Below are positions 52,218 to 63,504 of a stretch of 64,000 bases of DNA, in pieces (the stretch's first letter is position 1; each line of letters opens with the position of its first letter). The notes beneath the pieces were generated by a model. It did not search any database. It saw only the letters and a list, made by a program, of their open reading frames with translations, and was not told the origin of the DNA. The stretch covers positions 1-64,000 of the forward strand of contig WHUZ01000126.1 of NCBI GenBank assembly GCA_015179045.1, read 5' to 3'. Both the position numbers and the translations under genes were made by a program. Origin of the DNA: Kalaharituber pfeilii (lineage: Eukaryota > Ascomycota > Pezizomycetes > Pezizales > Pezizaceae).

Positions 52218-55200
52218 AAAGGCAGATCTTAGCCAATGAAGTGTCTGCCTCTCCTCTTTCTCCAATTAGCCTTACTTCTCCTCTAATCCTTGAAGGACTT
52301 CCAGCAAAGAAATCAATCATTCGCAAAGCCGAGCTAAAATGGAAGGAAAATGGTATCTTAAAATCAGTAATAATTAGAGTATATATCGACTCAGAGGCAG
52401 AAACGTCAATGCTCTCCAATAAAGTACCAATCCCATGCATCAAAAAAAAATTCCCTATCAAGTTCAGAGGAGCCAGAGGTGTGCCCTTACCAAATACTAG
52501 GACAGAGTATACCCCAAAGCTCCAAATAATCCTTATCAATAATACTGATAAAGTTCATAAAGAACTCATCAACGTCAATACAGGTGATAGAGAAAAGGAC
52601 TATGATACACTCTTATCAATGACATAGATGGCTAGTCATCAGCCATATATTAATTGGGACTTGGACTATGTTGAACTAAATCATGCCAAATGCTCAAAAC
52701 CTATCAAGGCTAGGTACTTTGAACTTTATGAAGTGGAAGAACTTGACACGACTAAAGAATAGCAAGCAGGGCAAGTGTTTTTTGATAGATATATACATAT
52801 CATGAGATAAAAAATACTCCAAATGTGCATCTACCAAACGAAGCTGGCAAGCAGGTGACCGTTGACCTAGTAGCATAGAAGAAGAAATTTCCGAAGGTTT
52901 TCGACCCTGAGACCACAGCAAAACTACCCCTATACTAATCATATGACCATTGCATACCTCTATAAGAAGGACAACAACCTCTATGAGGACCTATTTACTA
53001 ATTAAGTAAGAAGAAATTGGAAATCCTTAAAGAATATATTGAACAGATGTTAAAAGAAGGAAAGATCCAACCCTCACAATCCCCAGCAGGTGTACCTATC
53101 CTGTTCATTCCAAAAAAGAATGGTAAACTATGCATATATATCAATTATAGAGGCCTTAACCAAATCACTATCAAGAATCGCTACCCCTCCTACTAATGGC
53201 AGAACTCCGAGACCAACTCTATAAGGGCAAATACTTCACCAGTCTTGACTTAAAGAATGGATATAACTTAGTATGAATTGCCAAAGGGGATAAGTAGAAA
53301 ACAGCCTTTAAGACTCAGTAAGGCTACTACAAATATACAGTTATACCATTTGGACCCTGCAATATACTAGTAACCTTCTAGGAGTTTATGAATAAAATCT
53401 TCAAAGACATAATTAATCAGAGTTTACTGGCATATATTGATGACCTACTAATATATACCAAAACCCTAGAAGAATATAATATAATTTTGAAAGAGGTGTT
53501 GCGCAGGCTACAGAAAAATGGTTTGGCTATATAAGAGGAAAAATGTGAGTAGTGCATAGAAGAAGTTGAATTTTTGAGTTATCACATCTCGGGGAAAGAA
53601 ATCTCAATGTCCACCAATAAAATCTAGGGTATCCTTAATTAGAAGGCCCCTAGTACTAATGAATACTCTAACTTGAAGACAGATATACAATCTTTCCTAG
53701 GATTTGCTAACTTCTACTAACACTTTATTAAGGACTACAGTAAAATATACTTACCTTTAACTTGACTGCTTAATAAAGAGGCAAAGCTAGTCTGGAAACC
53801 TCCATAAGAGGAAGCTTTCCAACAACTTAAGAAAGCTTTCACGACTACTCTGATTCTAGCACACTACTACCCAAAACATGAAATCATTCTAGAAATGGAT
53901 GCAAGCAACTTCGCACTTGGAGAGATCCTAAGTCAGAAGCAAGAAGATGGTAAACTACACGCAGTTGCATTCCATTCCCGAAAGTTTACTCCAGCCGAAA
54001 TTAACTATAATATCTTCGACAAGGAGATGTTGACTATAGTGGAATGTATAACAGATACCTGGAGAGAATACTGTGAAGGTGCTAAGCACAGCATTAAAGT
54101 CTATACTGACTATGACAATCTCTGAATCTTCAATACCATTAAGAAGCTATCTCACTATCAAGCATGATAGATAGAAAAACTTACTCCATTCAACTATACA
54201 ATCATCTACCAAAAAGAAAAAGTGAATGCCAAAGCAGATACTTTATCTAGACGTGGTAACTATGCCCTTAAGAAGGAGAGTGGACAGCGAGATCAGCAAG
54301 AAACTAAGTTCTGAGAAAAAGGAACGTGGCAGAAAGAGGAAAAAATTTTGACTGCAAGAACAATAAAAGCTCTGAAAGTGGTAGCATTAATTGACGAATG
54401 GAGGAGCAAGCTAATTGAAGAAGAAAAAAAGGACAAATAGTATACTCAACTTAAGGAACGTATCTAGCAGAAGAACAATAATATCGATAAACGATTCAGT
54501 ATCCATGACAAAGTAGTCCTACATAACAACTGGTTTGTAATACCAATGGCTCTTAAACAGGAAATACTTCAAGCAAAATATGATTATCCCCTCGCTGGCT
54601 ACCTCAGAATTAAAAAAACTATAGAACTTATTGACAGGGACTTCTATTGGCCTAATGCTCACAATGATATCATGGAATATATCGGCATATACTTAGAATG
54701 CTAAAGGAACAAAGTATGAAGATACAAGAAATATGGCCTCCTTCACCCTCATAAGATACTATACCAACTATGGTTCTTTATCAGTATGAACTTTATTACC
54801 AAACTCTCTCCTTCAGACAGTTTCACACAAATATGGGTAGTAGTGGATAGGTTCACTAAGATAGCTCACTTCATCCTTCTAGCAGAACAATCTGCAGAAC
54901 AATTAGTAACTACCTTCCTTCGAGAAATATAGTGACTCCACGGCTTACTGAAGTCTATTATATTGGACTGAGACCCAAAGTTTACTTCGAACTTCTGGTA
55001 GGAACTCATAAAGAAACTTAAAGTCAACCTAAACATGAGTACTACTGCACACCCAGAAATCAATGGACAAACCGAAAGAGTCAACCAAACCCTCAAAGGT
55101 TATCTCTACAATTACATCACCTACTACTAGAACAATTGGAACCAACTCTTACCCCTTATAGAGTTTGCATACAATAACGTACAATATAGCTTCACCAAGA

Positions 55201-55276
55201 CCTTACCTTTCTTCGCCAACTATAGCTTTCACTCCTTTGTTGATACTATCAATGAGGAAGAGGCCCTCAATGTACC

Positions 55277-55935
55277 TGTTATGGATTGCAACTGACTATT
55301 TGCAAACCATTACACTAAAAGGTAGAACTACCAGTACCACTCAGTAGCATGGTTAGTATATATAGGAGTATTTATACAGGCCAGTTAGTGACTCGCTTAC
55401 ATTTGCACATGTGGTCAAGGATCTTAGCTCTCTTAGACGTCTATATGTACTAGTAATCAGCTTCCCTCTACTGCCATGGTATGCCAAGTCATGATATTAC
55501 TCCCCCGCAGGCAGAGTACATTCCGAACTCTTTATATATTAACCCTCAGTCATCCGTTACCACCTTAGGGCTTCAATTTCATGTACCACTACCATACTAC
55601 TTTATAACTGGTGACTGGCATATGACTGTAAGCCACTTATCAAATTCAAAGGTCACCTGCAGTATCTGATGTTCACTACAGGCAAAGTTTGAACCGGCCA
55701 CCCAACCGATAGTATTATTATGGATTGCAATCAACCATTTGTAAACCATTGTACTAAAAGGTAGAACTACCAGTACCACCTAGTAGTGTGGTCGGTATAT
55801 ATAGGAGTATCTATACAGGCCAGTCAACGACTTACTTACATTTGCGTACATGATTAAGGATCTTGGCTCCCTTAGACATCCACACATACTAGTAATCAGC
55901 TTCCCTCTACTGCCATGGCACGCCAAGCTGTGATA
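55277..55935 (+). mobile_element. TRIM element (220-bp LTRs, no genes) with 5-bp TSD
   Basis: Two 220-bp direct repeats (55277-55496 and 55716-55935) enclose 219 bases. The perfect duplication GTACC lies at 55272-55276 and 55936-55940, and removing the element restores colinearity with copy A. Ends are TGTTATGG and GTGATA; the uncut consensus, from the solo LTR at 60679, is TGTTACGG/CCGTGACA. No protein is encoded. It depends on another element's machinery. Confidence 0.95.
55497..55715 (+). other. Internal region of the TRIM
   Basis: 219 bases with no open frame. Near its right end, GTTTGAACCGGCCACC reads on the minus strand like a Pol III B-box (GGTTCAAAC). No clear primer site or polypurine tract. 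Confidence 0.5.
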
Positions 55936-56950
55936 GTACCCTCGTGAGAACTCACAGGAGAATGGGAATGAATTCGCAAAGAACTGAACAAATCAATCAA
56001 ATAAGCAGCTAAGTGGTATGACCAATATCACACCCAATAGCCAAACTTCAAGGAAGGAGACAAAGTCATGCTTAACACTAAAAACATTCTGACAAAAAGA
56101 CCTTTCAAGAAACTCGACACTAAGTTGATTGGATCTTTCACTATTGAAAAAATAACAGACAAATATTCCTTCAAGCTTAAGTTACCATACAACTTGAAGA
56201 TATATCCTGTCTTTCATATTTCACTGCTCGAACCATTCAAAACATCTACTCTCAACCCTCTACCTAACCAACTATCTCCACTAATGTAAGAAAGTGAGGA
56301 AGAATACTTTATAGTCTCTATCACTGATGTACGATACAATGGTACTAAGAAGACACTAGAGTACCTTGTATAGTGGGAAGGTTATGAGCCTGAGAAGGTA
56401 ATATAGGAAAGCTTAGGCGAACTATTAATAGATGATGGATCACCAGTAGATGCACTTAAAGAATTCCATAAATGATACTCTGATAAAGAAAAACAAGCCA
56501 AATCAGGGCAATGAGAAAGAAAGAGAAAGAGAAGTTAGAAATGCAGTCAAGTTACTGACCTAGAGTGCAGATATATCTATCATAAAGGTATGGCATGGAC
56601 CTAACCTATAAACTTAAGTTTATACAGTATTAACACTTATTCTAGATACAAGCCAAGGTATCAAATGGAAAAGTGTTTAAGGGGTCAAAATATGGTGAAT
56701 ATAGTAGTATATCTTATGATAAATAGGTAAAGCTCTTACCAACTACCTTCAATATCAAAGACTAAGTAGAGGCACAGCCTATAGTTAGGACATCATGGAA
56801 TATTACCTTGAGTATGATCATGGCAATTAAGTTGCTAAGGTCAAGATAAGAGATCCACTAACGCTAAGCTGTATGGCTTATATTCTTTTAAAAAATTAAA
56901 GAGTAATAGCTAACAAGCACTCGAGACGTATACTCTAAGAAGTGGAGTAC

Positions 56951-57590
56951 TATTATAGGCATAATTGTTCTCATACTATAACACCATCTTGTTTAAGTAT
57001 TGTTAAAAGGTACTACGAACTATAAAGCCTACCAGTCAGAAGTTTAGCTAACCCGATACTAGTCAGGTCTGTGGTAATGGAACTTCTTTAGTTAAGAAGT
57101 AAATAACTACTAAGATTAGCAATCTTGGTTACTAACTCTTCCGGCAGCTTCTGTTGTACTATTCGTTATATAATAACCTTTTCTTATTTTCTTATATCAT
57201 TGATCTTTGCATAGGCATTAGAGTTATGATAATATTTTTAAATAGAGGCTTGCATTAGAGATTTCAAGTTCTCGTATTTGTTGTTCTAGAATTTATTGTA
57301 AGAGTTGGTCAAAAAGAAAGGCTGTCACTTAGCTTTTTTTTCAGGGTCTGGCTTAATCCCCATAATCCATTTAAGCTGAATTTATTAACAGCTTTGAAGA
57401 ACTACATTTTGTATAAATAGAAGCCTGATCTACCAAAGTTAGAAGGGTAAGGACCTGAAACTTAACTCTAACAAATATAAAGCTTTCTTACTACCTTAAC
57501 TACTTTATTTTCTATGACTTATATTTAATTATATTTCATATTGCACTTAGTTATTTAATAAACAGCTTACCCCCAACGTACCCTATAACA
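56951..57590 (+). repeat. 3' LTR of copy B
   Basis: 640 bp, colinear with the other LTRs. First bases TATTATAGG (from TGTTACAGG), ending ACCCTATAACA. Confidence 0.9.
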
Positions 57591-57599
57591 CCTCTTATA

Positions 57600-57895
57600 T
57601 ACTCTTAGCTAGAGTTTGTAGAAGAGTCAATCTTCTTTCTATAGCCTACTAGCTATGACTTTCTCTCTAATTTTCTCAATACAATTGATCAGGTTAATTA
57701 GCCTCCATACTTTTACTGTCTTGATATCTTTATCCAACTTCAATATTATAATAATCCTTATCTTTCTTCACTCTACTGAGATCCTATTCTGGATCCAGTT
57801 TTTAGTAATCTCTCTTACTAACTTATCTCCGATAGGAGTCTTTAGAGCAGCTTTAATCAATCAGTATCTGATTCCATTAGGTCCTATCTTTTGAT
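57600..57895 (-). pseudogene. LINE reverse transcriptase N-terminal fragment
   Basis: The minus strand reads GP(N/D)GIRY.LIKAALKTPIGD, NWIQNRISVE, LKLDKDIKTVKVWRLINLIN and CIEKIREKVIASRL. This is the conserved start of LINE reverse transcriptases (GPDGI; K.GKD...WRPI.LL). Stops interrupt it. It is the only trace in the window of the RT N-terminal part. Confidence 0.65.
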
Positions 57896-57899
57896 AGCA

Positions 57900-58140
57900 T
57901 AAGAATGGTAAAATAAGTTCAATTTTATAGCTATAATAGACATTTCTCTATAGTATAAGAAGTGGCTATATAAGCTTAGTGTATAGATATAGCTAGTTGC
58001 TTCTAATATCATGAGATATATAAATATAAGCTTAATCTGACAAGTATTACAGAGTCCTTCGACAATATAAGAATAGCAATATAAGTTCAATTATACAAGT
58101 ATGGCAGATCTTTTTCTATAATATAAGATATAGTATAAAA
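57900..58140. repeat. 57-bp satellite, reversed and mutated
   Basis: ATAAGTTCAATTATACAAGTATGGCAG and relatives correspond to the complement of the satellite consensus after C-to-T/G-to-A change. Confidence 0.5.
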
Positions 58141-58189
58141 AGCTCAATCTATAGAAATAAGATAGAACTTATCTATAGTATATATTAAA

Positions 58190-58470
58190 TAGTATAGGTA
58201 CTTAGTATGAGTCAAGTTGGTATTAAGTTTTATAGTATATGGCTTACACTAACTCACTACTGAGTAGTAGTTATATATTATTATACTAACTCAGTCATAC
58301 TATATATACAACTTATATTGACTTACTTAGTAACTAAGTTGGGTATATTTTATAGCATAGTAAACTGACCTACTATATATACAACTCATACTGGCTCACT
58401 CAGTAGCCAAGTCGAGTATATTTTATAGTATAAAAAATCGACTCAAAAACTGACTCACTTAGAAAAACTA
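58190..58470. repeat. A+T-rich tandem repeat (~75-80 bp)
   Basis: Three units with ACTCAGT...ACTATATATACAACT and AGTATATTTTATAG. Confidence 0.55.
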
Positions 58471-59030
58471 ACTTATAACTTATACCAAGTCTAAATGCTA
58501 AGTAAAATATTATTATAAGAATAACTATATAAAGTATCAATGATAACATACTAATAAGAGATAATATATAATAATAATACTATTTATAGTTATTAATAAT
58601 ACTATAATAATAATAATTATAACAAAGAAGCTTGTTAATTAGCACTTAATATTAAATAACCTAAGTATAATGCAATAACTTACATGCTGGATACCTATAT
58701 ATAGAAGTCTAAATAGCCTCTATACAAATAGTAAGTTCTAAGTATTGTTTTAAATTATACCTATATATTATTATAATTGTAGATATTATAATAATTATTG
58801 CAACTTAATTACTTAGCAAGTTGACAGCTTGACAGTATGGTAGTATTACAGATCAAAAGTTTAATACATAGAGATCTTATCTTCTCAATACTAGTATGTA
58901 AACAATATAGTAATAATATAGCTAAAGAACTTAGCAGCTGAATAATATGAAATCATTATGAGTATATATAGACTCAAGGTGTATTTTGCAAATACTGATA
59001 TCTAGTAAATAGCTACATGCCAGTCAGTGC
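58471..59030. other. A+T-rich stretch; nothing recognised
   Basis: Low-complexity A+T-rich sequence with no stable repeat or reading frame. Confidence 0.4.
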
Positions 59031-59642
59031 CAATGAATCCAACAGGCTAGGCTAGGCTAGGCCAACTAGAGGCCTGGACTGGCCTGAACTATGAAATTCT
59101 TGGCCTGGTTTGGGCAGTAAGATTCTGAGCCTGGTCTGGGCCATGAAATTCTGGGCCTGGCCTAGGCTGTGAAATTCTGGGCCTGGCCTGGCCTGAACAA
59201 TCAGGCCAGGCCGTGAGGGCCGCCTGGACCGGTTCAGGCCAATTAGGCCGGCCCAAGCCATGCAGGCTGGCTCAGGCCATTCAGGCTGGCCCAGGCCATT
59301 CAGGCCGGTCCAGACCATTCAGGCCAGTCCAGGCCAATCAGGCATTCAGGCCGGTTCAGGCCACTTAAACAAATCACTCAACAGCTATCCAGGTGAATTG
59401 AGGCCAGCATTTATCAGATTGTTTGAGTATTTAAATGGTCTCGACCGGCCTAGTTGGCCTGGGCCGGCCTGAATGATCTGGACCAGCCTGGTTGCCCTGA
59501 TTGTTTCAGGCCGCCTGGCCGGTCCAGGCGGCCCTCGCGGCCTGGCCTGAACAGTCAGGGCAGGCCAGGCCCAGAATTCCACGGTCCAGGCCAGGCCAGG
59601 CCAACCGGAGGCCTGGCCTGGCCTGGCCTATTGGATTCATTG
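59031..59642. mobile_element. Foldback element rich in GGCCTGGCC
   Basis: Ends CAATGAATCCAACAGGC and GCCTATTGGATTCATTG are inverted repeats, and the interior is made of GGCC/CCTGG-type units that are also largely self-complementary. A shorter sister with the same ends lies at 62009-62170 and shows an 8-bp target duplication, as in hAT elements. This copy's left flank (GTCAGTGC) does not match its right flank (CCTGCAAT). Confidence 0.65.
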
Positions 59643-60678
59643 CCTGCAATACCTGTCAAATTCAGCTTATTCTTCCTCATCTCACGCCATTGAGTGGGCC
59701 CTACCATACCTGTCAAATTCAGCTGATTCTACCTCAGCTCGTTCTACCTCATCTATCAAATTCAGCTCATTCTACACCTTCTCATACCTCGGCTCAGGCA
59801 TGCTATACATCTCAAATTCAGCTCACTCTACTTCATCCCATCTTGTGCCTCGGGCATGCCATACGTCTCAAATTCAGCTACCTCATCTCATGCCGTCAGG
59901 TCAAGGCTGCCATACATCTCCAACTCATCTGATATTTGTACCGTAGGCGCGGGCCGGCCATACCTGTCAAATTCAGCTCATTCTAGTGCATCTCGTACCG
60001 TCAGCTCTGGTGGGCCATATGAGTCAAATTTGGCTCATTCTGCATCACCTCATGCCGACAGCCCAGGCCTGCAATTCGTGTGAACTTTAGCTCGTTCTGG
60101 CTCATCCTACGCCGCCGAGTAGGGCCTGCCAAACCTGTCAAGTTCAGCTCATTCTGCCGCATCTCATGCCGGCAGGTTGGGCCTGCCATACCTGTCAAAG
60201 TCAGCTTATTGTGCCTGATCTCCCACTGTCAGGTCAGGCCGGCTATACGTGCCAATTTCAGCTTATTCTGCCTCATCTCCGTAGGCCGGCCATACCTGTC
60301 AACTTTCTCATGCCGTCGGGTTGGCCCTTCCATGCCTGTCAAATTCAGCTCATTCTACTGTATCTCGCACCGTCAGCTCCGGTGGACCACATTTGTCAAA
60401 TTCAGCTCATTCTACCACATCTTGCACCGTTGGGGCGGGCCGGATATATGTGTTAAATTCAGCTCATTCTGCATCATCTTGTGCCAGCAGCCCGGGCCTG
60501 CAATTAATGTGAAATTCAGCTCGTTGTGGCTCACCTCACGCCGTGGAATAGGGCCTGCAATTGGTGTGAAATTCAGCTCATTCTAGCTCATCTCACGCCG
60601 TCGAATAGGGCCTGCCAAACCTGTCAAGTTTAGCTCATTCTGGCTCATCTGCCGTCGCCGAATAAGGCCTGCCAAACC
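59643..60678. repeat. 57-bp satellite, long array
   Basis: About 17 units around CCTGTCAAATTCAGCTCATT. Its first ~140 bases and order of variants match 62171-62800, so the two blocks are copies of a larger segment. Confidence 0.85.
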
Positions 60679-60898
60679 TGTCACGGCTTGGCGTGCCATG
60701 GCGGCAGAGGGAAGCTGATTACTAGTACGTGTGGACGTCTAAGGGAGCCAAGATCCTTGACCACGTGCGCAAACGTAAGCGAGTCGCTGACCGGCCCGTA
60801 CGGATACTCCTATATATACCGACCGCACTACCGGGTGGTACCGGTAGTTCTACCTTTTGGTGCAACGGTTTGCAAACGGTCGGTTGCAATCCGTAACA
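60679..60898 (-). mobile_element. Solo LTR of the TRIM family, 5-bp TSD
   Basis: 220 bp, TGTCACGG ... CCGTAACA on the + strand. It is the reverse complement of the TRIM LTR at 55277. Perfect duplication AAACC at 60674-60678 and 60899-60903. No RIP-like decay, so it shows the intact LTR sequence. Confidence 0.95.
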
Positions 60899-60903
60899 AA
60901 ACC

Positions 60904-61615
60904 TGTCAAGTTCAGCTCATTCTGCAGCATCTCGTGCCGGCCGGTTGGGCCCGCTATACCTGTCAAATTCAGTTCATTCTCTCAGATCTCGTACCGTCAG
61001 GTCATGTCTGCCATACCTGTCAAATTCAGCCCATTGTGCCTGATCTTGCGCTGTCAGGTCAGGCTGGCTATACGTGCCAAATTCAGCTCATCCTGCATCA
61101 CCCCGTGCCGTCGGATCGGGCCAGCCATATGTGTCAAATTCACCTCATCTTTCGCCGTCAGGCCGTACCTCCTCTTCCTGTCAAATTCAGCTCATTGCAG
61201 CTCATCTCGAGCCCTCGGGTCGGAACTGCCACTACGTATCACGTGTGGAAATGGCTGCCGAAATGGCCACCGAAATGGCCGCCGAAATGGCCGCCGAAAT
61301 GGCCGCCGAAATGGCTGCCGAAATGGATGCGGAAATGGCTAGTGTAATGGCTGCCAAAACGGCTACCGAAATGGCTGCCGAAACTGCTACCGAAATGGCT
61401 ACTGAAATGGCTAGGGCCGGCCATGCCTGTCAAATTCAACTCATTCCATCTCATCTTGCACCATCGGGTCAGGCCAGCTATACGTGTCAAATTCAGCTCA
61501 TGCCGTCAAGTCAGGCATGCAATTCGTATGAAATTGAGCTCATTGTACCTCACCTCACGCCGTCGGCTCGGATCTGCCATACCTGTCAAATTGAGCTCAT
61601 TTTACCTCATCTTAC
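60904..61615. repeat. 57-bp satellite with a 12-bp array inside
   Basis: Satellite units at 60904-61240 and 61425-61615 flank about 13 units of the 12-bp type (GCCGAAATGGCC) at 61252-61408. The same pairing of satellite and 12-bp array occurs at 11.2-11.8 kb. Confidence 0.8.
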
Positions 61616-61627
61616 GCTGTGCGGCCG

Positions 61628-61867
61628 AAACATGTGATGGAGGAGTGCAGGGTGTGGAAACGGAGGTGGCCCGGGGGCGAGGAGCATGTGAAAAGGCCCC
61701 GAAAAGGGGAGAGGGGGAGAGAGACCCGTTGAGTGTGGTGATAGAAATGTTGGGGGAGTAGGGGGAGAGAAGGAGGGCCATGTGGTATAGAAAGTAGATA
61801 GATAGTACATCGCCATAGCCCGTAGGGCGGCAAGCGATAAATGATAAAAAAAAAAAAAAAAAAAAAA
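61628..61867 (+). mobile_element. 5'-truncated LINE, family L2, 12-bp TSD
   Basis: 240 bp ending CCCGTAGGGCGGCAAGCGAT...TAAATGAT plus about 22 A's. Perfect duplication GCTGTGCGGCCG at 61616-61627 and 61868-61879. It encodes the last ORF2 residues (ECRVWKRRWP ... VVIEMLGE, stop at 61759). Confidence 0.95.
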
Positions 61868-61933
61868 GCTGTGCGGCCGGACCTGCCATACCTGTCAAAT
61901 CCAGCTCATTCTACGCCATCACGTTGGGCCTGC

Positions 61934-61992
61934 GCCCTGCCTTGGCGAACAGCTGCATGCGGGGTCACGTGATATTAAAAAAAAAAAAAAAA
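61934..61992 (+). mobile_element. LINE L1 tail-only insertion (59 bp)
   Basis: GCCCTGCCTTGGCGAACAGC ... GGGGTCACGTGATATT plus poly-A, flanked by the perfect 13-bp duplication ACGTTGGGCCTGC at 61921-61933 and 61993-62005. Confidence 0.95.
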
Positions 61993-62008
61993 ACGTTGGG
62001 CCTGCAAT

Positions 62009-62170
62009 CAATGAATCCAACAGGCCGTGATCTGTATTGGACTGAAACCGCCTCGACCTTACGTAAATGCCCTGCCATGGCGAACAGCTACAAGCGGGGT
62101 CACGTGAAATAAAAAAAAAGAAAAAAAAGACCTTACGTAAATGGCCTGGCCTGGCCTGTTGGATTCATTG
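62009..62170. mobile_element. Short hAT-like foldback with 8-bp TSD
   Basis: Ends CAATGAATCCAACAGGC and GCCTGTTGGATTCATTG are exact inverted repeats. CCTGCAAT lies on both sides (62001-62008 and 62171-62178), the 8-bp duplication typical of hAT. A LINE tail is inserted within it, so without that it was only about 88 bp long. Confidence 0.8.
62070..62128 (+). mobile_element. LINE L1 tail-only insertion (59 bp) in the foldback
   Basis: CCCTGCCATGGCGAACAGCT ... GGGGTCACGTGAAAT plus an A-rich tail with one G, flanked by the perfect 15-bp duplication GACCTTACGTAAATG at 62055-62069 and 62129-62143. Confidence 0.95.
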
Positions 62171-62800
62171 CCTGCAATACCTGTCAAATTCAGCTTATTC
62201 TTCCTCATCTCACACTATCGAGTGGGCCCTACCATACCTGTCAAATTCATCTGATTCTACCTCAGTTCGTTCTGCCTTATCCCATCTCGTACCTCGGGCA
62301 TCCCATACTGATCTCATATTTGCACCGTACGCTCGGGCCGGCCATACCTGTCAAATTCAGCTCATTCTACCGCATCTCGCACCGTCAGCCCCGGTGGGCC
62401 ATATGTGTCAAACTCAGCTCATTCTACTGCATCTTGCACTGTTGGAACGAGCTGGCTATATGTGTCCAATTCAGCTCATTCCACATCATCTCGTGCCAAC
62501 AGCCCCGGGCCTGCAATGCGTATGAGATTCAACTCATTCTGGCTCATCTCATGCCGTCGAATAGGGCCTACCAAACCTGTCCAGTCCAGCTCATTCTGCA
62601 GCATCTCGTGCCGGCAGGATACCTGTCAAATTCAGCTCATTGTGCCTGATCTCACGCTGTCAGGTCAGGCCGGCTATACGTGCCAAATTCAGCTTATTCT
62701 GCCTCATCTCGTGGGCCGGCCATACCTGTCAACTTTCTCACACCGTCGAGTTGGGCCTTCCATGCCTATCAAATTCCGCACACTCCACCTCATCTCACGG
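62171..62800. repeat. 57-bp satellite, copy of the 59.6-kb block
   Basis: Units follow the same order of variants as 59643-60680 with some units missing. Confidence 0.8.
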
Positions 62801-62894
62801 CGGTAGGTCGGAACCTCTCCGGACAGGCAGATTCTGCCCGCCGCTCTCGGACCTCATCAGACGATAAACTTTACGCCATGACACTGTGACACAG

Positions 62895-62932
62895 GTACCA
62901 ACATTGTGGGTAGGTAGATCAAATGTTGGTAC
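62895..62932. repeat. 11-bp perfect hairpin
   Basis: GTACCAACATT (62895-62905) and AATGTTGGTAC (62922-62932) pair across a 16-base loop. There is no gene next to it. Its role is unknown. Confidence 0.7.
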
Positions 62933-62939
62933 TTGTTAC

Positions 62940-63495
62940 CAGCATTTAGTGATGCAAACTAGAGGCTGGGCATAGTCCGTGCGAGAGGTCAGTGACCTGG
63001 TGTGGCAACAGGGTATCTTCTCTGTTGAGAGGACAGTTTACAGCAGCGTTTCTCTTGGGAGCCTGGTGTGGTGGTAACCACGGTACCGATGGAAAGAATA
63101 AGGCCATACGCGGGCCGGAGCGGTAGGGCCACATGATGACACATGGGAAGAAAATTATGATTAAGAAGCGAGATATGTATGTATAGGTTCAGTTGGAAGG
63201 CGAAGGTGGCCTATAAATTGTACGTAGATAGGACTATGTGGAAGGAGATGGATGGAAACATACATGGAGACAGGCATACACGGAGATATACAGATATGGA
63301 CAGACATGGACACGCAGAGACAAGACAATTGAAGACCCTTTCCTTGACATTTGATCATTGAGGTCGCCCTTGAGGCTTCGTTCCACCAGCTCTAGATACC
63401 GGTACCCGTGCGAAACAGTGGATGCTGTTGAGCCGTCATCACACTGGGTAAATAGCAATGTAGCCACAGCCTTTCAACCAACGCATGCTATTACA
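62940..63495. other. No gene recognised
   Basis: Unique-looking sequence. Around 63250-63320 it contains ACATGGAGACAGGCAT and ACAGATATGGACAGACATGG repeats of low complexity. No frame has recognisable protein features. Confidence 0.4.
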
Positions 63496-63504
63496 GCAAC
63501 AAAT

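Larger units (their letters stand above)
52241..56537 (+). pseudogene. pol: pol of copy B, broken and interrupted
   Basis: Colinear with pol A. Recognisable stretches: protease with YIDSEAET, RT with YIDD retained, RNase H (MDASNFALGEILSQKQEDGK), integrase and the chromodomain end. Many in-frame stops (TGG to TAG/TGA, CAA to TAA, CGA to TGA). The TRIM at 55277-55935 splits the integrase between its DDE core and C-terminal part. Confidence 0.9.
49426..57590 (+). mobile_element. Ty3/gypsy chromovirus, copy B (full length, mutated)
   Basis: Same structure as copy A: LTRs at 49426-50063 and 56951-57590 (terminal bases changed to GTAATA and TATTATA). Coding regions carry dense C-to-T/G-to-A changes, mainly CpA to TpA. 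A 659-bp TRIM sits in the integrase. Flanks GACTC and CCTCT do not form a clear target duplication. Confidence 0.95.

Noticed and set aside
55597..55779. Short reading frames inside the TRIM element
   Set aside because: They cross LTR/core borders and carry no domain; TRIM elements are non-coding.
59031..59642. CpG-island-like promoter from the GGCC-rich block
   Set aside because: The composition comes from GGCCTGGCC tandem units within a foldback element; no gene starts beside it.
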